Origin: Draconibacterium aestuarii
GTDB lineage: Bacteria > Bacteroidota > Bacteroidia > Bacteroidales > Prolixibacteraceae
Direction of reading: 5' to 3'
DNA: 50,734 bases
NCBI GenBank assembly: GCA_026671195.1
Contig: JAPOHD010000058.1
Location: 1 to 50,734, forward strand
The stretch's first letter is position 1; every line of letters begins with the position of its first letter. Shown one piece after another: positions 27,501-34,494 of this stretch. A program made the position numbers and the translations under genes. The notes under the pieces are model-generated. The model saw nothing but the letters and a program-made list of their open reading frames with translations. It was not told where the DNA came from and made no database searches.

Positions 27501-28104
27501 TGGAGGTTTGATTGTCAACATCAACAACCTGACTTTCCATTCCAATAAATGAGAAAACCAGTTTGTCACCAGACGAAGCATCAATAGTATATGTCCCGTC
27601 GTTATCGGTAATCACACCACGTGTAGTTCCAAGCACAGTAATGGTTGCTCCGGGAAGTGGGGCACCATCTTTGTCTTTAATTGTACCTCTTATTTTTTTC
27701 TCCTGCTGCTCGCTGGGTAATATTTTTTCAGCATCAAGTTCTTCGTTGGTTTTTTTACGAATAATTACTGTCTTATCATCGATTTCATAGGTAAATCCTT
27801 GAGGAACAATGTATTTGTCGAGAATGAGTTCGATGGAGGATTCATTCTCATCGATGTTGATTTTATCTAAATCTTTAAATAGATTAGATCGATACAAGAA
27901 AGTAAACTCACTTTGTTCTTCAATTTGATTCAGAACATCAATTACCGTTACATGTTTTGCCTTTACGGTTAGTTTAGCCGATTGTGAGTATATACTCGCA
28001 TTTGATTGCAAAATCCCCAGCAATATGAATAGAGCTGTAAATTTCATAAATAAAATACATCTTAACCCCCCAAACTGGAGAGCCTGATTCTTCTTTTTTT
28101 TCAT
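24598..28104 (-). CDS. SusC/RagA-family TonB-dependent transporter with STN domain
   Basis: The 1168-residue outer-membrane transporter has a signal peptide (about 1-42). An STN (secretin/TonB short N-terminal) domain follows (about 45-115). A carboxypeptidase-regulatory-like domain (about 138-215), a TonB plug (about 225-335, with the SusC motif ATALYGARGANGVILVTT) and a 22-strand barrel ending in aromatic VQVSF come next. An STN domain means it signals to the FecR/sigma pair encoded just upstream, in addition to importing ligand. The start codon lies within a plus-strand -7 box for a possible antisense RNA, and the 97-bp leader carries a hairpin. Confidence 0.97.
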   Translation of the reverse strand: MKKKKNQALQFGGLRCILFMKFTALFILLGILQSNASIYSQSAKLTVKAKHVTVIDVLNQIEEQSEFTFLYRSNLFKDLDKINIDENESSIELILDKYIVPQGFTYEIDDKTVIIRKKTNEELDAEKILPSEQQEKKIRGTIKDKDGAPLPGATITVLGTTRGVITDNDGTYTIDASSGDKLVFSFIGMESQVVDVDNQTSIDVSLTEKTEELEDVTVVAYAKQKKESVLASIETVRPEELRVPASNLTTALAGRMSGVIAYQRSGEPGQDNAEFFIRGVTTFGYKTDPLILIDGIELSSNDLARLHPDDIAAFSIMKDATATALYGARGANGVILVTTKEGKEGKAKVNIRFENSISQPTENLAFADPITYMKLHNEAVRTRDPLGFLPYPQSKIDNTIAGRNTNAFPQTDWQDRLLNDHTMNQRLNVNMSGGGKVARYYIAASASKDNGVLDVDESNGFSSNIDLKRYLIRSNININVTNTTEAIVRVHGTFDDYRGPIQGGQEMYKAIMRSNPVYFPAVYEPDAAHENTRHILFGNYGNGNYINPYAELQRGYKEYSQSLMLAQFELRQDLAFITDGLRTRFLGNTTRNAYFDMIRSYSPFYYALSDYDPRTDQYEIRVLNANEGSTALEYEAGNKTVSSTFYGEGAIMYDKTYNDKHGVSGLLVGIMRQYLDGNATDRNGEESLQASLPSRNLGLSGRFTYSYDTRYFAEFNFGYNGTERFSANERFGFFPSAGIAWYASKEEFMQGINGTINKLKFKLTHGLVGNDQIGRNDDRFFYLSNVDLSNDDKGYAWGTTGAHDINGVSILRYANDQITWETSRKTNFGIELGLWEKLEIQADIFKEYRTNILMDRLAFSTFGLQAETKANVGEASGKGIDISLDYNEIFGNGAWITARGNFTYATSQYEKVEEPDYSATPWLSKVGQPLSQQWGYIAERLFVDDMEVINSPEQQLGSQAMGGDIKYRDINGDDKITELDRVPIGLPTTPEITYGFGASAGYKNVDLSFFFQGSARSSFWIDAEATAPFINHSWNGDPFADNVKNNALLQAYADSHWSESNRDIYAIWPRLSYRAEPNNTATPPSGTVGSSTWFMQNGSFLRLKSVELGYTLPKKLFGKIGLQDARFYLSGTNLFVISKFKMWDPEMGGNGLGYPVQRVYNIGVQVSF

Positions 28105-28111
28105 AAGTTTG
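28104..28111 (+). promoter_or_regulatory. Plus-strand -7 box (TAAGTTTG) antisense to the susC start
   Basis: This exact TAnnTTTG octamer is on the strand opposite to susC and starts at its initiation codon. CCTG at 28083-28086, 17 bp upstream, is a weak partial match to a -33 TTTG. It could drive a short antisense RNA ending at 28185. Confidence 0.4.
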
Positions 28112-28117
28112 TAAAAT

Positions 28118-28185
28118 GTTAGTTCAACATAGTTTATTTAACTGTGTTCACGGGAAGTGTTAGTCGCGCTTCCCGTACTTTTTTT
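28118..28185 (+). ncRNA. Candidate antisense sRNA over the susC leader (DonS-like)
   Basis: A plus-strand -7 box at 28104-28111 predicts a transcript starting near 28118. It would end at a hairpin (28150-28157 with 28169-28176) followed by seven T (28179-28185), giving about 68 nt lying wholly within the fecR-susC gap and complementary to the susC leader. Cis-encoded repressing sRNAs at this position are known from Bacteroides PULs that carry a sigma/anti-sigma pair (DonS). The terminator faces plus, away from susC, and no plus-strand gene is nearby to explain it otherwise. Start site and length are inferred. Confidence 0.45.
28150..28185 (+). terminator. Plus-strand hairpin and seven-T terminator in the susC leader
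   Basis: ACGGGAAG (28150-28157) pairs perfectly with CTTCCCGT (28169-28176) across an 11-base loop; seven T follow at 28179-28185. The T run is on the plus strand only, so it fits an antisense transcript rather than the minus-strand fecR message. Confidence 0.7.
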
Positions 28186-28201
28186 CAGGACTTCAACCTG
28201 A

Positions 28202-29365
28202 TTAGTCTACAAAGATTATTTTATCATAGGCAGAAAATGTTATTTCGTTTGTTTTTCCTAATTGGTTTAATATAGATTGAATATTGTCGTAGCGTTTTAG
28301 GTTTCCATTAAAGGTTAGGTCTTTCGCATCCTTGTTTCTAAATTTAAAAGCAACATCATACCAGCGTCCTAATACCAGAGTAATATCTTCCAAAGTCATA
28401 TTACGGAAATAAAAACGGCCATCTTTCCATGCGGTAAATTGCCTAATATCAACTTTGTGTTGTTCGAATTCTCCGGAATCTTTTTTGTAAATACTCTGAT
28501 AACCTGGCTGTAATATTTGTTCAGAGGAGCTTTCACTGTTGTTCGATACTGTAACTTTACCTTCAACCAGCGTTGTGGCTATATAACTCTCGTTACCATA
28601 CGATTTTAGGTTAAATGATGTACCGTATACCTTTACAGTATGATCGGCAGATGTTACAATAAACGGACGTAAAGAATCTGTTTTCACATCAAAAAAAGCT
28701 TCGCCAATCAGTTGAATATTGCGCTGTTTTTCTTCAAAAACAACCGGATAACGAAGTATCGATTCAGAATTAATTTTTACTTCAGTACCATCCGATAGAA
28801 TCAGGTTATATTCTCCACCCCGCGGGACTATCAAAGTATTATATTGAATATCTTCGAAAGATTTTTTTCTTTCTCCTTTTCTATTTGTTTCATAGTTTAG
28901 TTCGCTGTTACTGTTTTTTATGATTGCCTCATCTTCCCTGATAAGCGTATCTTTTTTCGATTCCAGTTCCAGTTTCTCTCCATTATTAAGCACCAGTGTC
29001 GCTTTTTTAACACCCGGTTCAAAAAGAATGTTTTCGGCAATTACAATTTTGTTTGATTTTTGGTTGAGTAAATTATGCCCAAAGTATGTAGCAACAATTA
29101 ATAAAATACTAGCAGCAATTCCTATCTTCCAAATGTTGCGTTTGGGGTGTTTGGGGGCTAAATGCATATTCCGCCATGCATGGTCAGAATTGCTGGTGTA
29201 CTTATCTGTATTTATTTTCTGCTTGTGTTTTTCTTTTAATCTTTCGAAATACTGTAGATGCCGATTGTCTGCTTCAAGCCAATCAGTAAGTTCTTTCTCT
29301 TCGGAGGTAGTTAAAGAGGTATTAAAATATTTCCAGATAAGTGAATAATCTATGTCTTCCTTCAT
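28202..29365 (-). CDS. FecR-family anti-sigma factor
   Basis: The protein is about 387 residues long. The N-terminal cytoplasmic part (about 1-75, SLIWKYFNTSLTTSEEKELTDWL) binds the sigma factor. A single membrane helix follows near 80-105 (IGIAASILLIVATYF). The periplasmic FecR domain contains TLIVPRGGEYNLILSDGTEVKINSES-like sequence (about 180-210), and a DUF4974 domain closes the protein (ALVLGRWYDV-type motif). It relays a signal from the SusC STN domain to the sigma factor. I start it at the ATG at 29365; the frame runs to 29404 but the extra 13 residues look non-coding. It is 71 bp from the sigma gene, and an antisense-RNA-like segment follows its stop. Confidence 0.93.
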   Translation of the reverse strand: MKEDIDYSLIWKYFNTSLTTSEEKELTDWLEADNRHLQYFERLKEKHKQKINTDKYTSNSDHAWRNMHLAPKHPKRNIWKIGIAASILLIVATYFGHNLLNQKSNKIVIAENILFEPGVKKATLVLNNGEKLELESKKDTLIREDEAIIKNSNSELNYETNRKGERKKSFEDIQYNTLIVPRGGEYNLILSDGTEVKINSESILRYPVVFEEKQRNIQLIGEAFFDVKTDSLRPFIVTSADHTVKVYGTSFNLKSYGNESYIATTLVEGKVTVSNNSESSSEQILQPGYQSIYKKDSGEFEQHKVDIRQFTAWKDGRFYFRNMTLEDITLVLGRWYDVAFKFRNKDAKDLTFNGNLKRYDNIQSILNQLGKTNEITFSAYDKIIFVD

Positions 29366-29436
29366 CAATAAAAAATTAATCTTCATGTGTAAGGCACATG
29401 TCAATTACAAAAGGTTTATTTTATGATGAAAAAAAA

Positions 29437-29988
29437 TTAAAATATAAAAAAGTATGAAGTCGCCAGTTCGAGTATTTGTCGTATTGCATGACGTCCTTTA
29501 TAGAGTTGAACTTTGATAGTATTTTCACTTAGAGACATTTCTTTGGCAATTTCTTTTATCGATTGTTCCTGGAAATATTTTTTATAAAAAATGCGGCACA
29601 TTTGTTTTGGTAATTGCTGAAGTGATTGTTTTATACTTTCAACTATTTCACAATCATTCATCCAATCTGGTTCTGAAGTTTCCAACATGGCCTCCAGATA
29701 CAATAATTGATATTTGTCCCTGATTTTTAAAGCTCGCAGCTGATTCAGGCTGCTGTTTTTTACCGCCTGATACAAATAGGCTTTAACAGATGTTTTTATT
29801 TGGATTGAATCCGAGTTTTCCCAAAAATAGATGAATACTCCCTGAACAACGTCTTCCGAAATTTTATTATCCAACAGAAACTGATTTGCAAATTTTATTA
29901 ATGAATTGTAATGCTCATGAAATACTTTTTCAAAAACTATGGAGTTCCCGTTTCTTATTTCGTTAATAATCAGTTTGTCGTTATACAC
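29437..29988 (-). CDS. ECF-family RNA polymerase sigma factor
   Basis: The 183-residue protein has sigma-70 region 2 near 22-88 (HEHYNSLIKFANQFL, then DVVQGVFIYFWEN) and region 4 near 120-170 (LPKQMCRIFYKKYFQEQSIKEIA, then LSENTIKVQLYKGR helix-turn-helix). It is released by the FecR protein when the SusC/STN signal arrives and should transcribe the locus. It leads the minus-strand operon. Its upstream region (29989-30114) carries the word TTTGTAAAATATTAG at 30028-30042, nearly repeated in the susC leader, and an inverted repeat (30019-30025 with 30037-30043). Confidence 0.95.
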   Translation of the reverse strand: MYNDKLIINEIRNGNSIVFEKVFHEHYNSLIKFANQFLLDNKISEDVVQGVFIYFWENSDSIQIKTSVKAYLYQAVKNSSLNQLRALKIRDKYQLLYLEAMLETSEPDWMNDCEIVESIKQSLQQLPKQMCRIFYKKYFQEQSIKEIAKEMSLSENTIKVQLYKGRHAIRQILELATSYFFIF

Positions 29989-30114
29989 GTATACGCTTTA
30001 TTTTAGTTAAGTTAGCTTCCTAATAACTTTGTAAAATATTAGGTTATTGGGTGGTAAGATATGAAAAAATATAATATCTACAAGAAAGAATAAAATAAGT
30101 ATTTAAATCTAATC

Positions 30115-30468
30115 TTAAAAAAAAGGATTTTCGTAATCATCGTCGTCATCCAGTTTCATACCTTCCGGATTGTTAACTTTGTCTCGCGGTTTTGGGGCGT
30201 TTTTATGAGTTAATTCGTGCAGTTCTTTTTGTTCATTGTTGAATTTTATCATCTGTTTGTATTCACGTTTTAATTTCCAGAGTTTTGGGTAGAAATAAAA
30301 ACTGGCAATTAAATATCCCAACAAAATACATGTGATAAGAACAACAACAAGCGGTGCATCTTTTATTTCCCAGAAGAAAACATTGATGGTGATGTCCATG
30401 GCATTTTGGAGGGTGAAAATCACCAACAGAACAGCGAGTATCAAAAGGATGACGATAATTGCCTGCAT
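30115..30468 (-). CDS. LapA-like (DUF1049) small membrane protein
   Basis: This 117-residue protein has two membrane helices (about 3-20 and 40-62) joined by the FTLQNAMDITINVFFWEI segment, which is characteristic of the LapA/YciS family (PF06305). A charged cytoplasmic tail follows, ending in an acidic stretch (LDDDDDYENPFF). In E. coli, LapA works with LapB in lipopolysaccharide regulation; whether this holds here is unknown. It is transcribed alone, separated from lepB by a strong terminator. Confidence 0.8.
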   Translation of the reverse strand: MQAIIVILLILAVLLVIFTLQNAMDITINVFFWEIKDAPLVVVLITCILLGYLIASFYFYPKLWKLKREYKQMIKFNNEQKELHELTHKNAPKPRDKVNNPEGMKLDDDDDYENPFF

Positions 30469-30489
30469 AGTCTGATTTTTTGTAAATAT

Positions 30490-30521
30490 AAAAAGGATAA
30501 CAGTTGCCTGCTATCCTTTTT
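30490..30521 (-). terminator. Terminator after lepB
   Basis: AAAAAGGATA (30490-30499) pairs with TATCCTTTTT (30512-30521), and the loop contains a further CAG/CTG pair. On the minus strand a T-rich tail follows. It ends the dapB-lepB transcript; the matching A and T runs could make it work in both directions. Confidence 0.8.
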
Positions 30522-30613
30522 CTGATTATTTTTTGAATGGATTGTGAGATATTACGATTTAGTGCACAGTGTTTTTCAGCTGTTTTTCTTTCATAATCTC
30601 ATCTCAAATCTAA

Positions 30614-31954
30614 TTATCGTACCTTACTAAACAGTCGTTTAAACCTGATATTGGCAGGGAAGCTTTTATCTGTATCTAACGATAACCAGATAAATTTGGC
30701 TTTTCCAACCACATGGTCTTCGGGTACAAAACCCCAGTAACGTGAGTCCGCAGAGTTATGTCGGTTATCACCCATCATCCAGTAATAATCCATTTTAAAG
30801 GTGTAACTGGTGCTTACTTCTCCATTAATTTTAATAACATCGCCATTTACTTCCAGATCGTTCTCTTCGTAAATATCAATTATTCTTTGGTAAAGCGGAA
30901 GGTTGTTTGTATTTAACTGAACAGTTGCTCCTTTAGCCGGAATTTTAATCGGACCAAAGTTATCCACGTTCCAATTAAAAGTTCCGTTCATTGGGAAAAT
31001 GCCCGGATCTTTTCTCCCCGGTTCTTCCAGTATTTTTTCAACCGAAACCACATTGGGAAATCCTTCCAGTTTCTTCGCATTTTCATCGGTTAAAGGGAAG
31101 AGATACTGCTGGCTTGAATAAGCATCACGATCATTTAAGGCAATGTGCATTTTGTCCAAAGATTTCGGATTTATTGAAGTGCCGTTTGTTTTTACAATAT
31201 AATTGTACTGCATTCCGTCAAATATTTCCTGTGCTTTACCATTTACATATAGTTGCCCTTTTTTCAATTCAATTTCATCTCCCGGAATTCCCACACAACG
31301 TTTAATATAGTTTTCGCGCTTGTCAACCGGGCGCGAAATTATCTCACCAAAATTACGTTTGTCACTCCAAACACGGTTTCTGCCATAGCTGTTAACGATC
31401 TGGTAATAACTTTGTGTAGGCATTCCCAAAGCTACAGTATCGCCTTCTGGAAAATGGAAAACCACTACATCGTTATTTTTAATTTTTGTGAAACCTGCCA
31501 TCCGGTTGTAAGGGCGTTGTATCGCTTCTGAATACGATCTACCTCCAACCACCGGCATGGTGTTGTGCACAAACGGAAACGAAAGCGGCGTATTTGGTGT
31601 TTTCGGACCGTAAGCCGTTTTACTTACAAATAAGTAATCGCCAACCAGCATCGATTTTTCCATCGATGAGGTAGGAATAGTGTATGCTTCAATAAAAAAC
31701 ATACGAATAAACGAGGCAGCAATCACTGCAAAAATTATGGCATCGATCCATTCAACAACTTTAGTTTGTTTGCCATTGGGCGGGTTTTTCTTTTTCCAAA
31801 AAGCCCAGTGTACTTTTTCAGTAATGTAAATGTCGAAAATAACAGCGAGGCCAAGCAGCCACAAATAGCTTCCCATCCAAATCACCCAAAGCAAATAAAG
31901 CGTTCCAACAACTATAAATTTAAACCACTTGTTTGCTAAAATAGAACGTATCAT
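30614..31954 (-). CDS. lepB: Signal peptidase I
   Basis: Signal peptidase I is a membrane serine/lysine protease that removes signal peptides from secreted proteins. The 446-residue length is the long Bacteroidetes form with an extra insert between the catalytic residues. Two N-terminal membrane segments (about 10-45 and 70-90) precede the nucleophile Ser97 in IPTSSMEKSM. The general base is Lys218 in YIKRCVGIPGDE. Box E is MGDNRHNSADSRYWGFVP near 395-410. It lies 12 bp after dapB on the same strand, and the two form a common Bacteroidetes pair. Confidence 0.96.
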   Translation of the reverse strand: MIRSILANKWFKFIVVGTLYLLWVIWMGSYLWLLGLAVIFDIYITEKVHWAFWKKKNPPNGKQTKVVEWIDAIIFAVIAASFIRMFFIEAYTIPTSSMEKSMLVGDYLFVSKTAYGPKTPNTPLSFPFVHNTMPVVGGRSYSEAIQRPYNRMAGFTKIKNNDVVVFHFPEGDTVALGMPTQSYYQIVNSYGRNRVWSDKRNFGEIISRPVDKRENYIKRCVGIPGDEIELKKGQLYVNGKAQEIFDGMQYNYIVKTNGTSINPKSLDKMHIALNDRDAYSSQQYLFPLTDENAKKLEGFPNVVSVEKILEEPGRKDPGIFPMNGTFNWNVDNFGPIKIPAKGATVQLNTNNLPLYQRIIDIYEENDLEVNGDVIKINGEVSTSYTFKMDYYWMMGDNRHNSADSRYWGFVPEDHVVGKAKFIWLSLDTDKSFPANIRFKRLFSKVR

Positions 31955-31966
31955 GTAATGTTGTTT

Positions 31967-32683
31967 TTATATTTTTAATAAGTCTTTCATAGTTAAAATA
32001 CCTTTGTTGTTGAGGCAATATTCAGCTGCCAAAACGGCTCCAAAAGCAAATCCCACACGGTTTTTGGCACTGTGGGTAATTTCAATAAAATCAATTTCCG
32101 ATTCGTATTTTACGGTATGAATACCGGGAACCATTCCCACGCGCTCCGATTTAATATTCATTTCGTTTTTAGCCGGTGTTTGGTCGTTCACCCATGCATT
32201 TTTTTCCGGAAGTTTTTCCAGAATATCATCAGCCAGACTAATTGCTGTTCCACTCGGTGCATCCAGTTTTTGTGTGTGATGAACCTCAGTCATTTCCACA
32301 TCGTACTCGCTGCGGGGTGCCATTAATTCAGCCAGTTTTCTATTGAGTTCGAAGAACAGGTTTACACCAACCGAAAAGTTACTTCCGTAAAAGAAAGTTC
32401 CGTCAGAATCAGCACATTTTTGGTAAACTTCATCTTTTTTGTCGAGCCAGCCTGTTGTTCCGCTTACAACCGGAACTCCTGCTTCAAAACAAATCGAGTA
32501 GTTGTTTACAGCCGACGCCGGGATTGTAAACTCAATGGCAACGTCGCATTTTTTCAGGTTTTCAACGGTTAAGTCATCCTGATTATTGATATCTATTATT
32601 AAGCCAATTTCGTGGCCACGGGAAACTGCAATCTTTTCAATTTCCTTTCCCATTCGCCCATAACCAATTAGTGCAATTTTCAT
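31967..32683 (-). CDS. dapB: 4-hydroxy-tetrahydrodipicolinate reductase
   Basis: This 238-residue enzyme reduces the cyclic lysine/diaminopimelate precursor using NAD(P)H. Motifs include the nucleotide-binding GYGRMG (7-12) and EFTIPAS near 50, SGTTGW near 75, and the catalytic EVHHTQKLDAPSGTA near 133-147, whose His and Lys residues act in catalysis. The C-terminal half holds the tetramer domain. It is the first gene of the dapB-lepB operon; an exact minus-strand -7 box (TATCTTTG) lies at 32834-32841, about 150 bp upstream. Confidence 0.96.
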   Translation of the reverse strand: MKIALIGYGRMGKEIEKIAVSRGHEIGLIIDINNQDDLTVENLKKCDVAIEFTIPASAVNNYSICFEAGVPVVSGTTGWLDKKDEVYQKCADSDGTFFYGSNFSVGVNLFFELNRKLAELMAPRSEYDVEMTEVHHTQKLDAPSGTAISLADDILEKLPEKNAWVNDQTPAKNEMNIKSERVGMVPGIHTVKYESEIDFIEITHSAKNRVGFAFGAVLAAEYCLNNKGILTMKDLLKI

Positions 32684-32833
32684 TTTTCTTCTTTTTCTTC
32701 TATCAACCTGTTGGCAGATTTTAAGTTTTTAACTCATTCCGATTACAGAGGGGCTAATGATCGAATCGCTTTTAATCCGCAACTGTCTCACTACTCATAT
32801 ATCAGAATCTAATAATCTTTTTAAAACAAGGCA

Positions 32834-32841
32834 CAAAGATA
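32834..32841 (-). promoter_or_regulatory. -7 box (TATCTTTG on the minus strand) for dapB-lepB
   Basis: This is an exact TAnnTTTG match on the minus strand. It implies a leader of roughly 145 nt before the dapB start codon. No well-spaced -33 element is seen. Confidence 0.4.
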
Positions 32842-32969
32842 AAATATTACTCAAATCTAACTAGCAGTCTGTCAAACTTAAAATAAATTCGATGAATACG
32901 GATTTTATCCAGTCAAACTCTGTTCATTAAAATTAAAAGGAGATGTTATGCTTCCCCACCGAAATTCTC

Positions 32970-32977
32970 TATTTTTG
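32970..32977 (+). promoter_or_regulatory. -7 box (TATTTTTG) for the Cof-type HAD gene
   Basis: This is an exact TAnnTTTG match 17 bp before the ATG at 32995. That leaves a very short leader and supports the ATG over the upstream TTG at 32986 as the true start. Confidence 0.45.
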
Positions 32978-32994
32978 AAACACAATTGTCGACC

Positions 32995-33828
32995 ATGAAA
33001 AACATTAAACTTGTTGCAACCGATTTGGACGGAACGTTTTTAAAAAACGATCGGACGATTAGTGCAAAAAACCTGGAGGCTTTGCACAAACTGGGGGAGA
33101 AGGATATTATTCGGGTGGCAGCAACCGGACGTAACCTGAAAAAAGTGAGGCAGGTATTAAACCAACATACCCCATTTGATTTTGTGGTGTTTTCGTCGGG
33201 GGCTGGAGTGTTTAACTGGAAAGAGCAGAAGCACATTTACAGCCAGAATATTAAAAAGCAGTCCGTTCAAAAACTGCTGAATCATTTTATAAAAAGGGAG
33301 GTTAATTTTCATGCATTTTACCCGGTGCCGGAAAATCATAAACATTATTATTTTAGGGGAAACCAGGATTGCGAAGAATTTGAACGCTATTTTGAATACA
33401 ATAAAGAACATGCAGAAGAACTGGATATTTCAACATTACCCGAAACTGAACTTTGCCAGTTTTTGGTAATTATCCGCGAAAACGAAGATCTCTTTTCTCA
33501 TTTGAAAGCAGAAATTGAAAGTTTATGCCCAGAAATTCGTGTAATTCGTGCTTCATCGCCTATTACAAAAGGGTACATTTGGATTGAGGTTTTTCATCAT
33601 TCGGTTTCAAAAGGAAACGGGATTCAACAAATTTGCAAGCTTACAGGAATTGAACAACATGAAACCATGGGAATAGGAAACGATTACAACGACTTTGATT
33701 TGCTGAATTTTACGGCCCATTCGTTTTTAACCGAAAATGCTCCCGATGAAATTAAGAGCCGGTTCCCAAATATACCTTCAAACGAAGATGATGCTTTTGC
33801 AGTTTCTGTTGAAAAATTATTGCTTTAA
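32995..33828 (+). CDS. Cof-type HAD phosphatase
   Basis: The 277-residue protein belongs to HAD subfamily IIB (Cof/YbiV type). Motif I is ATDLDGTFLKND near the N-terminus; motif II lies in VAATGRN; the motif III lysine is in the GNGIQQICKLTGI region; motif IV is GIGNDYNDFDLL near 230. The cap domain lies between motifs II and III. Family members dephosphorylate sugar phosphates, flavin or PLP-type substrates in the cytoplasm. The frame opens at a TTG (32986), but I use the ATG at 32995 because the protein begins MKNIKLV as is normal for the family. Confidence 0.9.
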   Translation: MKNIKLVATDLDGTFLKNDRTISAKNLEALHKLGEKDIIRVAATGRNLKKVRQVLNQHTPFDFVVFSSGAGVFNWKEQKHIYSQNIKKQSVQKLLNHFIKREVNFHAFYPVPENHKHYYFRGNQDCEEFERYFEYNKEHAEELDISTLPETELCQFLVIIRENEDLFSHLKAEIESLCPEIRVIRASSPITKGYIWIEVFHHSVSKGNGIQQICKLTGIEQHETMGIGNDYNDFDLLNFTAHSFLTENAPDEIKSRFPNIPSNEDDAFAVSVEKLLL

Positions 33829-33886
33829 TTTTTTAATTTAGCTGGCTCTATATTACAGTAAAAACAAATTTTGCCTTAGCTGCTTT

Positions 33887-34492
33887 ATGAAAATTTATTC
33901 TCCTCTGTTTATTCTCCTCCGCGTAGTTTTTTATGGTTTGCTTCTTTTTGGCATGGCTGAAGGAATTTTTTTCGACGCGGCTCATCCCAGGGAAGGTAGC
34001 TATTTTGGCGAGATCACTTTTACCGAAATCGGGCAGGAAATTATCCTGTTTATCCTTTTCGGATTTTACCTTTTTATTGGTAGTAAATGGAAAGAGATTC
34101 AGGTTGTTTCAAATTTTATAGCTTTATTTTTTCTGATGGCTTTTATACGCGAATTTAATTTCCTGATTTCAGGATGGATTTACCCGGTTTTGGTGGTGAT
34201 GGCGGTATTTAGCTATTTAATTGTGCGCGATTTTAAGAAGATAAAAGCGTCAACGCAAGTCTTTTTTAGCCAGCCGGCATCCTCGTGGTTTATGACCGGT
34301 TTTCTGATTACCATGGTTTTTAGCCGCTTGTTTGGCCGCTCAAAATTTTGGCGTTTAATGTATGGTCAGGAAAATTACCGCTACGCAAAAGCCGCTACCG
34401 AAGAGGGACTTGAGTTACTTGGTGATACTTTGATGCTCATTTCTGCGGTAGAATTTTTACTTTATTATTTATTTGAAAAACGGAAATCATAA
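33887..34492 (+). CDS. Multi-pass membrane protein of unknown function
   Basis: I do not recognise the family. The 201-residue protein has five to six predicted membrane helices (about 8-25, 50-65, 75-95, 98-112, 135-150 and 178-195). The stretch ITMVFSRLFGRSKFWRLMYG is placed near 140-160, followed by a basic-to-acidic EENYR-like loop. It lies 2 bp before the glycosyltransferase gene with no independent promoter visible, so the two are likely cotranscribed. A role in envelope or glycan biosynthesis is inference from this neighbour only. Confidence 0.6.
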   Translation: MKIYSPLFILLRVVFYGLLLFGMAEGIFFDAAHPREGSYFGEITFTEIGQEIILFILFGFYLFIGSKWKEIQVVSNFIALFFLMAFIREFNFLISGWIYPVLVVMAVFSYLIVRDFKKIKASTQVFFSQPASSWFMTGFLITMVFSRLFGRSKFWRLMYGQENYRYAKAATEEGLELLGDTLMLISAVEFLLYYLFEKRKS

Positions 34493-34494
34493 TT

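Larger units (their letters stand above)
32684..32994. other. Divergent intergenic region between dapB and the HAD gene
   Basis: I see no gene here. It holds two TAnnTTTG boxes, one for each direction (32834-32841 minus and 32970-32977 plus). The segment near dapB is pyrimidine-rich. Confidence 0.5.

Noticed and set aside
28202-29404. Longer FecR start at 29404
   Set aside because: The extra 13 residues are unlike the family; the ATG at 29365 gives the normal N-terminus.
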